Below are positions 10,767-22,659 of a stretch of DNA of 64,000 bases, piece after piece. Both the position numbers and the translations under genes were made by a program. The stretch lies in the NCBI GenBank assembly GCA_013339895.1, contig JABACO010000004.1:11358578-11422577 (forward strand). Direction: 5' to 3'. Positions within the stretch are counted from its first letter, which is position 1, and every line of letters begins with the position of its first letter. The notes beneath the pieces were generated by a model. The model ran no database searches. It saw only the letters and a list, made by a program, of their open reading frames with translations, and was not told the DNA's origin. This stretch comes from Ephydatia muelleri. Its lineage: Eukaryota; Porifera; Demospongiae; Spongillida; Spongillidae.

Positions 10767-11063
10767 ATGTTGCATTTCATATCAGAGCTTGCTACCCTCA
10801 CAGAAAAATTAATTAGATTATTATATATCACTCCATGCACAATTGAACCAATAAGTGGATGCAATCCAAGATTTCTAATGATAATAATGATAACTAAACA
10901 CCATATAATAATATGCACAGTGATGTTCCATTTACCCAAGTACAGTGTACCAAAACCTAAATGAAGATGGAGATAGAAAGTGAATAGAAGAACAAGTAGT
11001 AATATAGACACAATTCATTCTTTGGTCACTATATGTATATCCATTTGGAAAGTCACTTCTCCT

Positions 11064-11128
11064 CTATAGTATGTTGCAACAACGTAATAGTCTCCAGATG
11101 AAACTGACTTGTTGAGGCTCCAGTACAT
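11064..11128 (-). CDS. Gene 1 exon 20: terminal exon
   Basis: After a TGTGCACAG acceptor, phase 1 gives VLEPQQVSFIWRLLRCCNIL and a TAG. The same frame and stop are kept in unit 2 (41,541-41,605), where a rival frame is closed by a stop. That supports this frame. It adds about 21 residues after MATH 2. Confidence 0.65.
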
Positions 11129-11243
11129 CTGTGCACAAAAAGTATTTTGCATTTAACATATGGATGTTTTGAGCCAATGCACAAAAGTACCAGAGGCAAA
11201 TTAACCTAATTTAATTACAATATCCTGCTACCACAGTACTTAC

Positions 11244-13061
11244 CTTGGTCATCTTGAAGTTCATCGATGGTACCCACATTAGCTTTAACTGCTGGAGGAG
11301 CCTTACTAACTACACTAACTACTCTGAAAAGAATGTTATTGTTTTCCAAGTATGTTTGCTTAATATCCTCAACAGCAACAAAATCTGGAATATCACAGTT
11401 CTCCTCATTCATGTTTTGGTTTGTCTTAGCACCTGCCTTTTGTGAGTTGATGTCAAATATGAGTGATTTTGTTACATGGTTATTAGACTTTCGATCCAGA
11501 AGCTGTATGGCAATCTCTCCACAGAAGGGAAATGTAAGTTCACCATCATAGTCACCTTTCATCAGGTGGAGACCAACACTTATGTATTTACCAGACCATT
11601 CACCAGTGCCAGCAGCATTTACCTCAAGGCACATTTTATATCCACCTAGTTGAGTGTAAAATCCAGCACTATACCATGTTGTTGCAATCTCAAAATGATG
11701 CATAAATTTGTCCATGATAAACTCAGGGTACTTTGCATATACACGCATTTGAGGGGACTTGGATTTAATGCCCTGAAGCATGTTGTTTTGTTGCTCCAAT
11801 ATTTCAAGTTGTTTGCACATTTGCTTGCATTGCTCCAATAATGATGTCACCTCCTTCTGTACTTCTGTTAATGTGGTACTCTCCTTTCGTTTCTCCATTT
11901 CAATATTAACCACTCTAAGGGTTATTTGACTGTCCTTCAAATACTTGTAATCATGTGTGTTGGAGACTAGCTTTTCATAAGAAATAAATTTAAGTGAACA
12001 GGACTGATCCTGGTGTATCTTATGTTGATCAAATGTGTATACCTTCCGATAATGATGAGAATTACCACTGTGGTCAAATAATTCAAGTGTAATGTTGCCA
12101 AAAAATGAGATGTTAAGATCCTTATCAAATGCTGCATTCACCACATGAATAGACACTTCCAAGTCAGTCTTTTCTGGGTTGTATCCACAGAGCTTAATAA
12201 ACATTTTGTAACAACACAGCTGTGAATAGAATGGCTCACTTGTCCATGATTCATAGGTCCAAATGTTCCTTGTGGTAAATTCAGGAATACTGTATGTTTG
12301 GACATCTGTGAAGTACTTTTTTATTAATGCTTTATTACTTTGAGTTAAATCTTGAATTTTGCTCTCCAATTGCAATGCCATTTCCTGATGCTGAGCTTTC
12401 TCACTCTTCAAATGTTTATCCATGAGCTGTTGTTTGCAACTATGCTCACACCCCACTAAGGAGTACTCGCACTTCAAAGTAGTATTGGGGCATTGATCAA
12501 TGTGTTCTTTGAGCTGCTTGTGCTGTATGGCTTCATTTCCACATTTGTTTGGACAAGGCACAATTGTTTCAGCACACTGTGGCAGGTGGTCCTTGGTGAT
12601 GTCCTCATATGTTGAGGTCATACCACAGTAGGGGCAGTTATGTGATCTCTTTGAACAGTCATTTACCTTGTGATATTCCAGTTTCCCGTTCTGAACTTTC
12701 ACTCCACATGAATTAGGGCAGTCGATAAATGCATGTGAACAGTCCTTTTTCATATGATTGTTAAGATCACTTAGATTCCCAGTCCAGGAGCCACATTTAC
12801 AATGAACTTTCAATGCCTTCACTGTTTGATGAGAAGACCGATCATACATTATCTCTGTGTGCTTTCCACACTTTGGACAATCCTGTACTTGGCTAGCCTC
12901 TTTCATTATCAGGTATCCACAGCATGTTGTCCTGTATGGGTGAAGAATGACTCTTCCTGTGTGGTCTAACAGGTCTGTTGGTGGTGTATCAGCAAATATG
13001 ATATGTGTATCCATTATTGCTTCTGTGGGGTCTTTTTTGGGGTGTTTTGATGCATCAGATC
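11244..13061 (-). CDS. Gene 1 exon 19: TRAF-type zinc fingers and two MATH domains
   Basis: 1,818 nt after a TTGTTACAG acceptor, ending at GTAAGT in phase 1. Numbered from the internal Met at 13,014: residues 20-50 are a degenerate RING/U-box (TCCGYLIM, DCPKCG; the first Cys pair is gone, so E3 activity is doubtful). Residues 70-200 are TRAF-type Cys/His fingers (HCKCGSWTGNL, CPNSCG, NCPYCG, VPCPNKCG). Residues 205-235 are a coiled coil, 240-378 MATH 1 (WTSEPFYSQLCCYKMFIKLC), 380-425 a second coiled coil, and 428-570 MATH 2 (GFYTQLGGYKMCLEV, HLMKGDYDGELTFPFCGEIA). Canonical TRAFs have one MATH; two is unusual. The exon could also start transcripts of its own at the internal Met. Confidence 0.88.
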
Positions 13062-13463
13062 CTGTAACAAAATATATGTGCTTGCTAAAACCATATGCAT
13101 AATAACTGAACTCTACCTTGTGGTTTATGTTATCTACTTATGTTGAGCAGCATCTCTAATGTATGGTTATGAAATTCTATAGTTCAGCTGTTTTGGCACA
13201 TGGATAACATTCTATAATTTTAAATTGCGACTATTCTTATAGCTGGCAATGTAATTGTTATGCAATTCTAAAGATCAACTGGAATGGCACCTCGAACAAT
13301 CTACAGAACAGGCTTTTTCTGCTAATTGGACTGGTTTAACTTGTATTGATTGTGGTTTTAATAATGTCATTTACAGTGTTTGTTCCTTTGGCATTTGTCT
13401 AAAGTTAACAAGCACCTCGTTATTTACAACACCATGTACATTAGTAAATTTACATTTGCATAC

Positions 13464-13515
13464 CTCTTTTGCTATCTCCAACACTTTTGCTCAATTCACT
13501 GCCCACACCCAGCTT
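13464..13515 (-). CDS. Gene 1 exon 18: 52-nt linker exon
   Basis: AAATAG acceptor, GTATGC donor, phase 0 to 1. Encodes KLGVGSELSKSVGDSKR. It fits exactly between exon 17 (phase 0) and exon 19 (phase 1), and the same exon is present in unit 2 at 43,983-44,034. The short Ser/Lys-rich link leads into the TRAF exon. Confidence 0.75.
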
Positions 13516-13583
13516 CTATTTACAACAAACACCACACATGTTAGTGAAGTAAAAAAAAAGTTTCCCTATGTAATTTGGCATAC

Positions 13584-14248
13584 CTTTGATCTACTGGTGT
13601 AGTGTGTATATTCACTGAAGTGCAGTGCTGTGATACCCAAATCATTGAGGAGACTTGAGTTTTCATGCATTTTTATTTCAGACAACAACTGTTCTTCTAG
13701 ATAAGATGGCACAAACCATACAGTCCCTTCCTCTAATTTGGCTGTTATAAAGAACATCGAAACTTCACTGATTTTGAATACTTCACAGAAGTTTTGTCTA
13801 AACACATCCAAGTCACTTAGTAGAGCATTGGACTCCAGCCTATGTCGAATCACAAGTGCAGTAAATCCATCTATCTTCTCTATATCTTGGCACAAATATG
13901 GACTATCTTTCAGCCTTGTAATTTTCATAAAGCACTTGACTTCTTCAATAAATTTCATCATGTCATTCCTGGTAGTTGGACTCCCACATTTGTCCACAAT
14001 ACGATTAAGGAGGTGATAGTTAATAATGTTTGAAAACAATTTGTGTTGTCTAAACACACGGTCAATTAGATTTGAAGACTGAAGTGGAGGATTATTGAAT
14101 AGCGGAATGGCATCTAATCTTAGCATTGAGAGGTGATGTTTGAAAAGAATTTCAATTTCGTGTTGACTCATGTATTTCACATCTTCGTTAATTGCATTCA
14201 GTGTTGTGTCTTGCAGTGCTATGATATCGTGATAACGAATCCCTATTT
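13584..14248 (-). CDS. Gene 1 exon 17: second unnamed domain (paralogous to exon 14)
   Basis: 665 nt after TTCCAACAG; phase 1 in, phase 0 out at AAAG/GTATGCC. Encodes EIGIRYHDII, a helical segment (YMSQHEIEILFKHHLSMLRL), then FSNIINYHLLNRIVDKCGSP, MMKFIEEVKCFMKITRL and a C-terminal strand-rich part (FKISEVSMFFITAKLEEGTV, WFVPSYLEEQLLSEI). The WFxYxLL/NYHLL helix and the downstream pattern match the second half of exon 14, so the protein holds two divergent copies of one domain. Gene 2's copy (44,101-44,765) is more than 90% identical by eye, unlike exon 14. No family name is claimed. Confidence 0.75.
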
Positions 14249-15851
14249 CTGTTGGAAATATTTTTTATGAGCGATTAACACTTTGTTAGCACATCAGTGC
14301 TATTATACACGGATAAATATAATGACTACACAAATGGGTCGAAGCTAATATATGTGGACCTGTTTAATAACATAAATAGCATAAACTTACAGTGCATTCA
14401 TTTTCTCATAGAAATGGAATAAATATGTGTAGCAACCATACATGTATATGTGTTAATAAATATTTTGAAGTGTGCTATGTGATTTTACCTTCCCAAATTT
14501 TACACAAAAACTTTGAGCTATAATTTATATAAAATAATTGCATTCGTATCAATGCAACACCCCACAAGTGTTCAAATCCTGCATAGAAAAACATTTTGAA
14601 AAGACTGGTGAAATATTAAAACACATGTTATATTGTTTGCTTTGTGGAGCTCCAGCAATCTTTATACTTGAATGGTATACTTTGTACCATTGTACATATA
14701 GACAGTTTTGTCTAAGATGAGGATTCACGTATACGTATGTATAAGCGTGTGAGGTATGCGGCTGCTGCAACATTGAAAGATAGTGAATGAAATATGTTAG
14801 CGAGTGGGGTTCTACCTTGTGCACAGAGAGACAATATGTCTTTACACTTCTCAAGTATGTAATACTTATGTCTAAAAACTCTAAACCCCCCTTGAAGTTA
14901 CATGTAGTTAACTGTTTCGCAGGCAACAGCACAATATTGCACCACACAACTGCAATGCATAAAGTACACATTGTGTAGTAAAACAGTTAAAGTTTTAAGT
15001 CAACACCTTTGTTCACAGGACATTAAATCAAATGTATGGGATTTGATGGCAAAGAACATTATCTTGCAACATGGAGCATCTGCAGGACATGACCATGGCT
15101 CTTGCTATAATTCATTTATCCCATGTAAGAGTTAAAGCATTTGGGTGGTTTGACCAAATGCTCAGTGGTGGAGAACTACATGTACAGTTTTAACCTTTCC
15201 AGACTTGCACCAAGGAAAATACCACAGAGCTTGTGTGCTGTGGTATGATGAAGCGTAGTTACCCACCATAGTGAGAAAATGCAAATCTAAACATAAGACC
15301 AAACCATTGTCTGTACTCTCTTATTATGTAAGGGTACATGACGACCTACAGTTGCTCCTGGATTCCCCTGCTCAATAAGTGTTCTGAACCAGTCAAAAGT
15401 GGCTGCTTTCTAGCTATTAGTGCTCAAGGAATCCCTGTACATGCACATAGATGATCATGCAAGGGAAGATGTAGTTGAGCATCTGAAGGTTTTCGTAAGA
15501 GGAATGGCAGAAATTGTATTTCTCAACAATGAAAATTCATCCAGTAGCAAACTGCATCCCATATTCTTGTGACACATTTCATGTAAGGTCGCCTCACAAT
15601 TTTTGCAACCACTTTATGCAGAATTAGACTTCATTCATGTTCAGTATATGATAAACTAGTAAATGTAAAAAACGTTAAGTATTAGACACTTGAAAATAAG
15701 TGGACTGAACAGTCTATTTATTTACATAGAAATAACTAGGGTTACTAACTTGAATATATATTATCCTCATTGCATGTGCATGTTTAAACCGATTTTTAAT
15801 TACATTGTGTGTGGGGGGAACCCAATGTGATATGAAAATCAAGCAAGGAAG

Positions 15852-16187
15852 ATGAAGAAGCGTTCATCTTCGTGTTGCTCATGTAATGGCATTCACGCAT
15901 GGTGTAAGAATTGCTATTGTGTTACAGCTGGTTTGCATTGTGATCGTAACTGCCGCGCTGCGAGACTTGGTAATTGCTCCAACGTGAACAACGATGTGCT
16001 CTTGTCACCACCATCAATGTCCTTCGATGATACTACCAGTGCATCAAGTTCAACAAACAATGTGCTGCCTACGAATGTTGTAATTGATCCCACTCCAGCT
16101 TCAAACATTGCAGCTCCAATTAATGATCTCCACATGTCGGGTACCCCAGTTTTGCCATTGCCATCATATGTTGAAGTACAGAGCTAA
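15852..16187 (+). pseudogene. Cys-rich N-terminal ORF of the intronic retroelement
   Basis: 111 codons starting MKKRSSSCCSCNGIHAWCKN, with about ten Cys in the first 45 residues in pairs that suggest zinc binding, then a Ser/Thr/Pro-rich tail. The continuation is in another frame (16,190-16,580). It is probably the nucleic-acid-binding N-terminus of the element's protein, judging from position only. Confidence 0.6.
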
Positions 16188-16567
16188 TTGGTTTTGTGGG
16201 GCAGTGTTGATGGGGAAATCTTTTCCTAATCAGTTTGCCACTGTTACAGCGAAATTGTTCATTGGAGGCAAAATCTATTCAAGGTCCCATCAGGGAAATT
16301 TGGAAATATTTTTGTGGATGAAAATGTGTCTACTTATTCGTGCCTATGCTGATAGCAGTGCCATGGAGTCCATTGCTCTGAGGGCTTTGTTAGCAATGCC
16401 TGCTTTGCTTCTTCGAAATTCAAACCACAGATCTAAAATGAAATATAACAGTTTGACGCTTGAGAGACGCCTGAAGCACTGGTTTGATGGGAATGTAGAC
16501 TCATGTTTCCATGATTCACGTACTATTCAATTGAGATTACCACCTGTATCTAAGCCCACAAAGAGCA

Positions 16568-17730
16568 ATGAGAAAACTGGCTAGATCATTCTCTCAGCTG
16601 CTTATGATGTTAGGCAAAGTCATATCAGCCCTTCAACTACTCACTGAAAGCAGTAAAGGAGGTGTCATGTTACTTGATGCAACTCTACTTGAAGGAAGTT
16701 CCAAGCGAACTGTACGTGATGCTCTCTTGGAGAAACATCCTGCTCCTTCTGCCATTACTCATTCTGCACCAAATCCTGACTCGCATGTCCCTCATCCAGT
16801 CTTATTTTATGCCATTGATGGTCCCTTTGTACGTTCTGTTGTACTCAAGATGGATAGTGCTGCTGGGCCCTCCGGATTGGATGCTACTTATGTCCATGCT
16901 CATTCAAATAGTTTTTGTGATTCCATCGCGATCCTTACTAGACACCTTGCAACTGAATATGTTGATTCAAAAGGGATCAAAGCGTTTGTTGCCTGTCGAC
17001 TCATTGCCCTTGACAAGTGCCTAGGTACAAGACCCATAGGGATAGGTGAAGTAATTCGATGAATCACTTGTAAGGCTTTGCACTTGTCGCCAAATCTGAC
17101 ATACTTGAAGCAGTTGGTGTGTCTCAACTATGTGCTGGTCATGAGAGTGGTTGTGAAGCTGCTGTACATGCCGCCATGACTCATGTCTTAAACCATCCAA
17201 GTAATGATGCTGGTTGATGCAACAAATGCATTCAATTCTCTGAATCATCAAGTTGCCCTACGTAATATCATGACTCTGTGTCCCACACTTGCTACCATTC
17301 TTATTAATACCTACAGGGTGAACATTGATCTGTTCATTGATGGGGAGTCAATCTTGTCTCAAGAGGGTGTGACGCAAGGTGGCCCTCTCTCAATGGCCAT
17401 GTATACTATCAGTACCATCCCTCTCATACGTCAGCTCTCCCAGGAAAATATTGGTAAGCTGATGATGCCTCAGCATGTGGCAGATTACAGAGCATTCGGA
17501 TGTGGTGGGACAAACTAGTACAGCATGGCCCTGCATATGGATACTTCCCTAATGCTTCCAAGTTGTGGCTAATTGTAAAAGATGCCAAACTTTCTGAGGC
17601 ACGCACAGTATTTCAAGGTTCTGATATCCTAATCACCAGCGAGGGGAAATGTTACCTTGGTGCTGAAATTGGGTCTGATTCATTTGTCAATTCATATGTC
17701 AGAGAAAAAGCTTCTGAATGGGATCACTGA
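16568..17730 (+). pseudogene. Reverse-transcriptase core of the intronic retroelement
   Basis: Holds most RT motifs: motif A as [10 protein letters not shown], motif B as [13 protein letters not shown]. Where the YxDD box should follow motif B, the frame instead reads [12 protein letters not shown], with no Asp pair. A stop separates this from [17 protein letters not shown]. The enzyme cannot be active as encoded. Confidence 0.75.
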
Positions 17731-17991
17731 GATAGAGCTTCTATCCCAGATATCATTAACCCAACCACACTCAGTCTTTACTAAGTAGATGGACCTTTGG
17801 AAGATGCAATGAGCATATCATTTCTTCCTCATCTCACTGGTTATAACACATTCAACTGAGCTCAGAGATTTTTTAGCCCTTCCTGCTCGACTTGGTGGTC
17901 TTAGTATCATTAAATTGGTCAATCAATCACAGCTTAATTCAACCAGGCTCACCAGTCTCTGGTTGACCTCATTCTCCAACAATCAACATCT

Positions 17992-18894
17992 TTGCCATTT
18001 GAAGTCACAGAAGCTCAATCCACTGCTAGACGTGAGATACATCATGAGGTAAAAAAGTCTCAGTCTGTCCTTTGTAACAAGCTGTTCACTAAGTTACCAG
18101 CTTCTCTTCAACGATTAACGGAAGTTGCCAATGAAACTGGTGCCTCCACATGGCTTTCTATGCTACCTATCAAAGTACATGACTTTGCCTTACATAAGGG
18201 AGTATTTAGATATGCTCTTTGCTTGCGCTATGGTTAGCAGCCTAACCTGCTTCCTTCAACCTGTGTTTGTGGCAAGACATTTTCTATTGAACATGCCTTA
18301 AACTGTCCCTGTGGTAGTTATCCATCTATTCGGTACAAAGAATTAAGGGACATCACTGCAACATTGCTTACTGAAGTTACCACAGTGTTGGACCGAGCCT
18401 GGTCTACAACCCTATCTGGTGAGTTTCTCGAGTACAAGACAGCAAACCATGCGAAGAGCTATCTTGATGTCAAAGTGTTCAATCCTTTTGCCAAGTCTTA
18501 TGTGAAAGAATCATTGACCCAATGCAATCGTTGTTTAGGACTGGACAAGAAACGTGCTGATGAAGTAGAACTTGGATGTTTCACACCAACTGGTGTTTTC
18601 TACTTCTGGTGGATTAGGTCCTTCAACCAAAATCTTCTTAAGAGGCTTACATCACTTATTGCAGAAAAGAACTATCAGCCAAGCTTAGCCCTTATTTTGG
18701 CTTCATGCCAAATTGAGCTTTTCGTTGCTACGTTTTGCAATCATGATGTGTCTTTGTGGTTCAAGATCCTCATACCATTGAGGCGCATGCTCCCCACTAA
18801 ACTCTGCCATCGATCTGTCTTGCTCAGCAGGCAGAAATGCTTAATGTTTTGTTTGTATGCCCTAATGTTTGTGTATGTAGTATATATATGTTAA
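17992..18894 (+). pseudogene. C-terminal region of the intronic retroelement
   Basis: Two blocks (17,992-18,237 and 18,364-18,894) separated by a stop. Motifs are TGASTWLSMLPIKVHDFALH, a CxC...H...C pair around 18,262-18,315 (CVCGKTFSIEHALNC), and LDVKVFNPFAKSY. The DVKVFNP strand after an acidic stretch resembles the core of a PD-(D/E)XK nuclease; this is inference from a short motif. Confidence 0.6.
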
Positions 18895-19935
18895 TACTAA
18901 TATGCATTTTTAAAATTTGAAAAAATATATTGAAAATCTGTTTTATTAGACCATGTTATAAAAACTTGTATTTATTATGTAACTATCGACTATTAGCTAA
19001 TATATGTGACTTCATTTGATAATAATAAAATATCTATTGTAAAATTAATTTCATTTGCACCAACATTAACTTTAGTTTAAAATATTAACAACATGCAACT
19101 GCTTTTAAACTGGAGTGTATGTGTACAATGCCATTGCCAAAATTGAGAAACATTACATGCATATATGTATGCTGAATAATGAGCAGGATTCTCAATGGAG
19201 AACAGAAAGCATGTTGTTTAAGCCATAGCTATAAAATATTCAATTCCATGATTAAAACCATAGAAAAGGATTTGTCGCATTTTGTGCATGTACATTGTAG
19301 ATGAGTAAAATGGAAAAGTTTCTTTCACAGTAATGAAAGCAACAATGAAGCTCAAATCTGGATCAAGCAAGACAAGAAAAGGCTACTAAAATTTTCAATT
19401 TAAAGTGACAAGTACAAATTAAGTGACATGGAATTTCATGCATATTTCCACAATGCATTTGTCAGCATACAGTCCAGTCCAGTTTTGGCCACAAAGTCAG
19501 CTTTTGTCCCGAAAAAGGGTGTGGTCCGACCACACTTACAAGGAAAAAAAAAGATTATTCATTTTCATACATTCCTTGTGCATTTTTGGCATATTAATTA
19601 TCAGCTGCTATAGCAAATCTAAGCTCACCTATAAATACATACCCGAATTACCAAGTTAGGTAATCTTTTGTTCCGCAAAATGTTGTTGCAGAACAAAATA
19701 TTCCATTGTCATAAGTAAAATAACAAATCATTATTTTGGAAGCTATGTGCACTCCAGCTGCTACGTGTATAATACTAAGTTCATTTTGATACCATTTTTA
19801 TTGGTTGTTATTTGTTTCAGCTTTTTCCATACTATCAGAGTAAGTATGCTTGTTTAGGTATAGGTTCAATTTCTGTGAACCATCACTTTGCATAATGTGG
19901 GATCGGAATTAAAAAATTGTAATATCGTTTCTCAC

Positions 19936-20155
19936 CTTCCGTTACATCTGCTTCATAAGTCACATTCTCCTTTAAAGTTGAAACAGATGCTTCATCCATC
20001 TGAATTGTACCTTAGTAACAGAGATATGCATGTCCAATGCTAATAGTGTCATAAAGTTTTAACTTTCTATATGTACCACTTGGTTTCTGGACTTCACTCT
20101 CAGATGCGACATCACATTGTTCAGAATCATCAAGTATATCGTCACTGTTCTCCCT
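19936..20155 (-). CDS. Gene 1 exons 15-16: acidic linker exons
   Basis: Exon 15 (20077-20155, phase 0 to 1) encodes RENSDDILDDSEQCDVASES then EVQKPS. Exon 16 (19936-20010, phase 1 to 1) encodes TIQMDEASVSTLKENVTYEA then DVTE. Both have recognisable partners in unit 2 (46023-46098 and 45890-45967) in the same phases, which is the best evidence they are real. They are acidic and Ser/Thr-rich with no predicted fold, so probably a flexible tether. The donor of exon 15 (GTACAT) is weaker than its unit-2 partner (GTATGT). Confidence 0.65.
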
Positions 20156-20923
20156 CTAGGACAAGAAATGTATACTTCAAATGTTAGTTCCTCAAGAACA
20201 GATTTGGTTTGCATATGAGAGATAATTTCCAACTTGTTTGTTAACTTTGATCAGATTTATTATGTAGTATACGCTAACCCTCGAAATCTTCAATATAGAA
20301 AAGCAGGATACTCTTCATTCACTTGCTTTGCCTCTCAATCATACCACATCATATAAACTTTCAATGATTTATGTTATATTAGAGACACTTCAGGCATATA
20401 CATCTATCTTACGACATCTATCTGAGTCTATCACAGAAAATAGAGGTGCTTGCATTCCAGCACGAAGTGAAGTACCTTAGTAACAGAGATCAGTACAGGA
20501 GGGAGCGTAATTAAATACACTGTTTTGCAATAAACAAGGATAATTGCCGCGAAAAGGAACCTAACGAATAAATTTCCAGTACAAGCAATAGGAATGTAAT
20601 ACTTGCCAATCGCTATGTAAAGGTCATTTCAGACTTCCAGAATATTATGTCATTGGTCGCTGCATCAATCCCATATCATGCATGTTTTAAAATTAATCAA
20701 TGAAATGTTTGTAGCAATCAACATATTTGGAATAAATTTCATTCGATATGAAGCTATTGTTGTATCTGATATGCTTAAATTTGGAACATTGTGTATCGTG
20801 TGATGTTGTTATGAATTTTTAATCATGTGATTTAAAGTCACATAAACATGTACATGTATACTGTATACATGTATTAATTATGATAAATACAGCATACACA
20901 TGCCAGATACAAATATTACATAC

Positions 20924-21798
20924 ATGTACCTTATGAAGTATTGAATGAAAGCACTGTGAAATTTTATCCCATTCAATGGCATATCCATCAGTGCAAATCT
21001 TAATGACTCCAAGTGGTATAAGCTTATTCAGTATGTCACTTTGCAGAGGAAAGAGTGTAGCGTGTATTGAAGTGGGAATGCTGAACAGCACCTCAACACA
21101 TCCTTGAGCAATAGAGCAGAGCTTGAGAGTGTAAGAGGATAGGCCAAAGACTTCACTGATATCTGCCTGAAATTTACTGATCTTTGTTGCTTTGAGGTTC
21201 ATATAGTGCTGATCAGGCATTTGAACTTTAACACACAAGTATTTGATATGTTTATTGCTGGGATACAGTGTACATGGCATTGGACATTCATAAATACTTC
21301 GTTGACAAAACATTTGTAATGCACTGTTATAATTCTCGACTTTGTCTCTAAAATCATCCGTGCTTTTGTTAATCTTGCGACCAACTCTTTCAATGATGAT
21401 GTTCAATAGAGAGTAGCTGAACCAATTTACATAATCATTAACAATGTCACCCAAATCTTGAAACGTAGTTGCCTTTCTAATGTCTTCCTTCCTGTTCTCC
21501 AATAGATCACTTTTATGCACACTCAGTGCTTCATAGCCTCTTATATTCTGAAGGACTTGTTGGTACAGTTCGAATTTTACTTCATGCGCTTCTAACCACG
21601 TATTGTATTCCTCAATCAAAAGATCGAATTCATTGAATATTTTCTCTGCTTCCTTAATAAGCCTTGACAGCAAAATATCTTTCTCACTTTCAGACATCTC
21701 CCTTGTGTCAATAAAGGGGAAATTAATTCCATCTCGTGGCTCCTTACATCCATATGATATAATATCCCTATATGCACATTTTCCACAGCCGCACTGAG
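20924..21798 (-). CDS. Gene 1 exon 14: unnamed Cys-rich/helical domain
   Basis: 875 nt after a strong CTCTCTCCACAG acceptor; enters in phase 1 and leaves in phase 0 at GTATGT. The order is a short Cys cluster (CGCGKC...GC), a charged helical region (SEKDILLSRLIKEAEKIFNE), a YVNWFSYSLLNIIIERVG helix, YECPMPC, and a C-terminal part with SLSSYTLKLC-like and GCVEVLFSIPTSIHATLFPL motifs. Its counterpart in gene 2 (48,198-49,054) shares this layout at only about 30% identity. Its second half also resembles exon 17. I know no family name. A signal-peptide-like run (MKFSIICIVQ) just upstream is in the intron and is not part of the protein in this model. Confidence 0.7.
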
Positions 21799-22659
21799 CT
21801 GTGGAGAGAGAGTATATGTTAGTACTAACCAAAGTCACACACTGTACAATGCAAATAATAGAAAACTTCATGATTCGATAAATATGTTCTCATGTATATT
21901 TATATAACAATTACAACACTAGTTTCATGCAAATCTGCATGAATAAACTTTAAAGCAATTTGTGGTATACATGTTCAAGCATGTTACTGTGTTATATGTT
22001 ATTTCACAACAGGTCTGTTTTACATATATATATTTTAAAAGCAATTCACATTGTAGACATGAGAAATGACCAAATGGGTACAGCAATATAAAACTATTAT
22101 ATGATTGACAAGCCACACAATAAAAAAAAATTCTACAGATGATGCTGTTCCCATCAGTGTTTAAGTTTCTTTAATTAACTGTCATTCTTTTTTTTGCCCA
22201 ATAGTTATAGTTGCAATGCCAACTGAAAGTAAATGTAGGTTTATATTTCGACAGCCTCTTATTCTTTTACAATATTGAGTACATAAATATACATCGTGAT
22301 GCTAAGAATTGTGAATGTCAACATAATCTATCAGCAATCAATGTACATGTATGTTACAACAGATCAAACAAGTAAATCTATGCATAAATGTCTGATTTCA
22401 GTTGCCACTAAAAATGTATACATTCAGTGTATAATATTATCATGCATTATTTGCCATCATATACAAAGTGGACACCCATATTAACAATATGTTGCTCCAC
22501 CTACATCATTGTACTGTAAAACTGGTTCTATTATTTACTGTGCAGTCACTGACTCTTTAGTCCATTAGTAGTACTTGCCGTCATATACATCTAACAAACA
22601 GTGCAAGCACACCCCCACATCCACAATATAATGGCTCCTGTACGGCTGGCTGTATATAC

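Larger units (their letters stand above)
15840..18895 (+). mobile_element. Reverse-transcriptase retroelement relic in an intron of gene 1
   Basis: Plus-strand coding pieces, opposite to the host gene, fill the intron between exons 16 and 17; unit 2 lacks them. Order: a Cys-rich N-terminus (CCSCNGIHAWCKNCYC), an RT with [36 protein letters not shown] and [13 protein letters not shown], then YGYFPNASK, and a C-terminal region with SFEHAL-like Cys motifs and LDVKVFNPFAKSY that could be an endonuclease fold (inferred). Stops and frameshifts occur throughout. The class is uncertain: no LTRs were seen, and the motifs suit a non-LTR element better than Ty3/gypsy. Confidence 0.75.

Noticed and set aside
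11041-11128. Longer alternative frame in gene 1's last exon (MYWSLNKSVSSGDYYVVATY)
   Set aside because: It does not fit the phase of the preceding exon and is closed by a stop in gene 2, whereas the shorter frame is kept in both.
20819-21871. A secreted protein starting MKFSIICIVQ with a signal peptide
   Set aside because: A strong splice acceptor (CTCTCTCCACAG) lies between this start and the conserved Cys cluster, and the gene 2 copy has an acceptor at the matching place with the same phase but no such leader.
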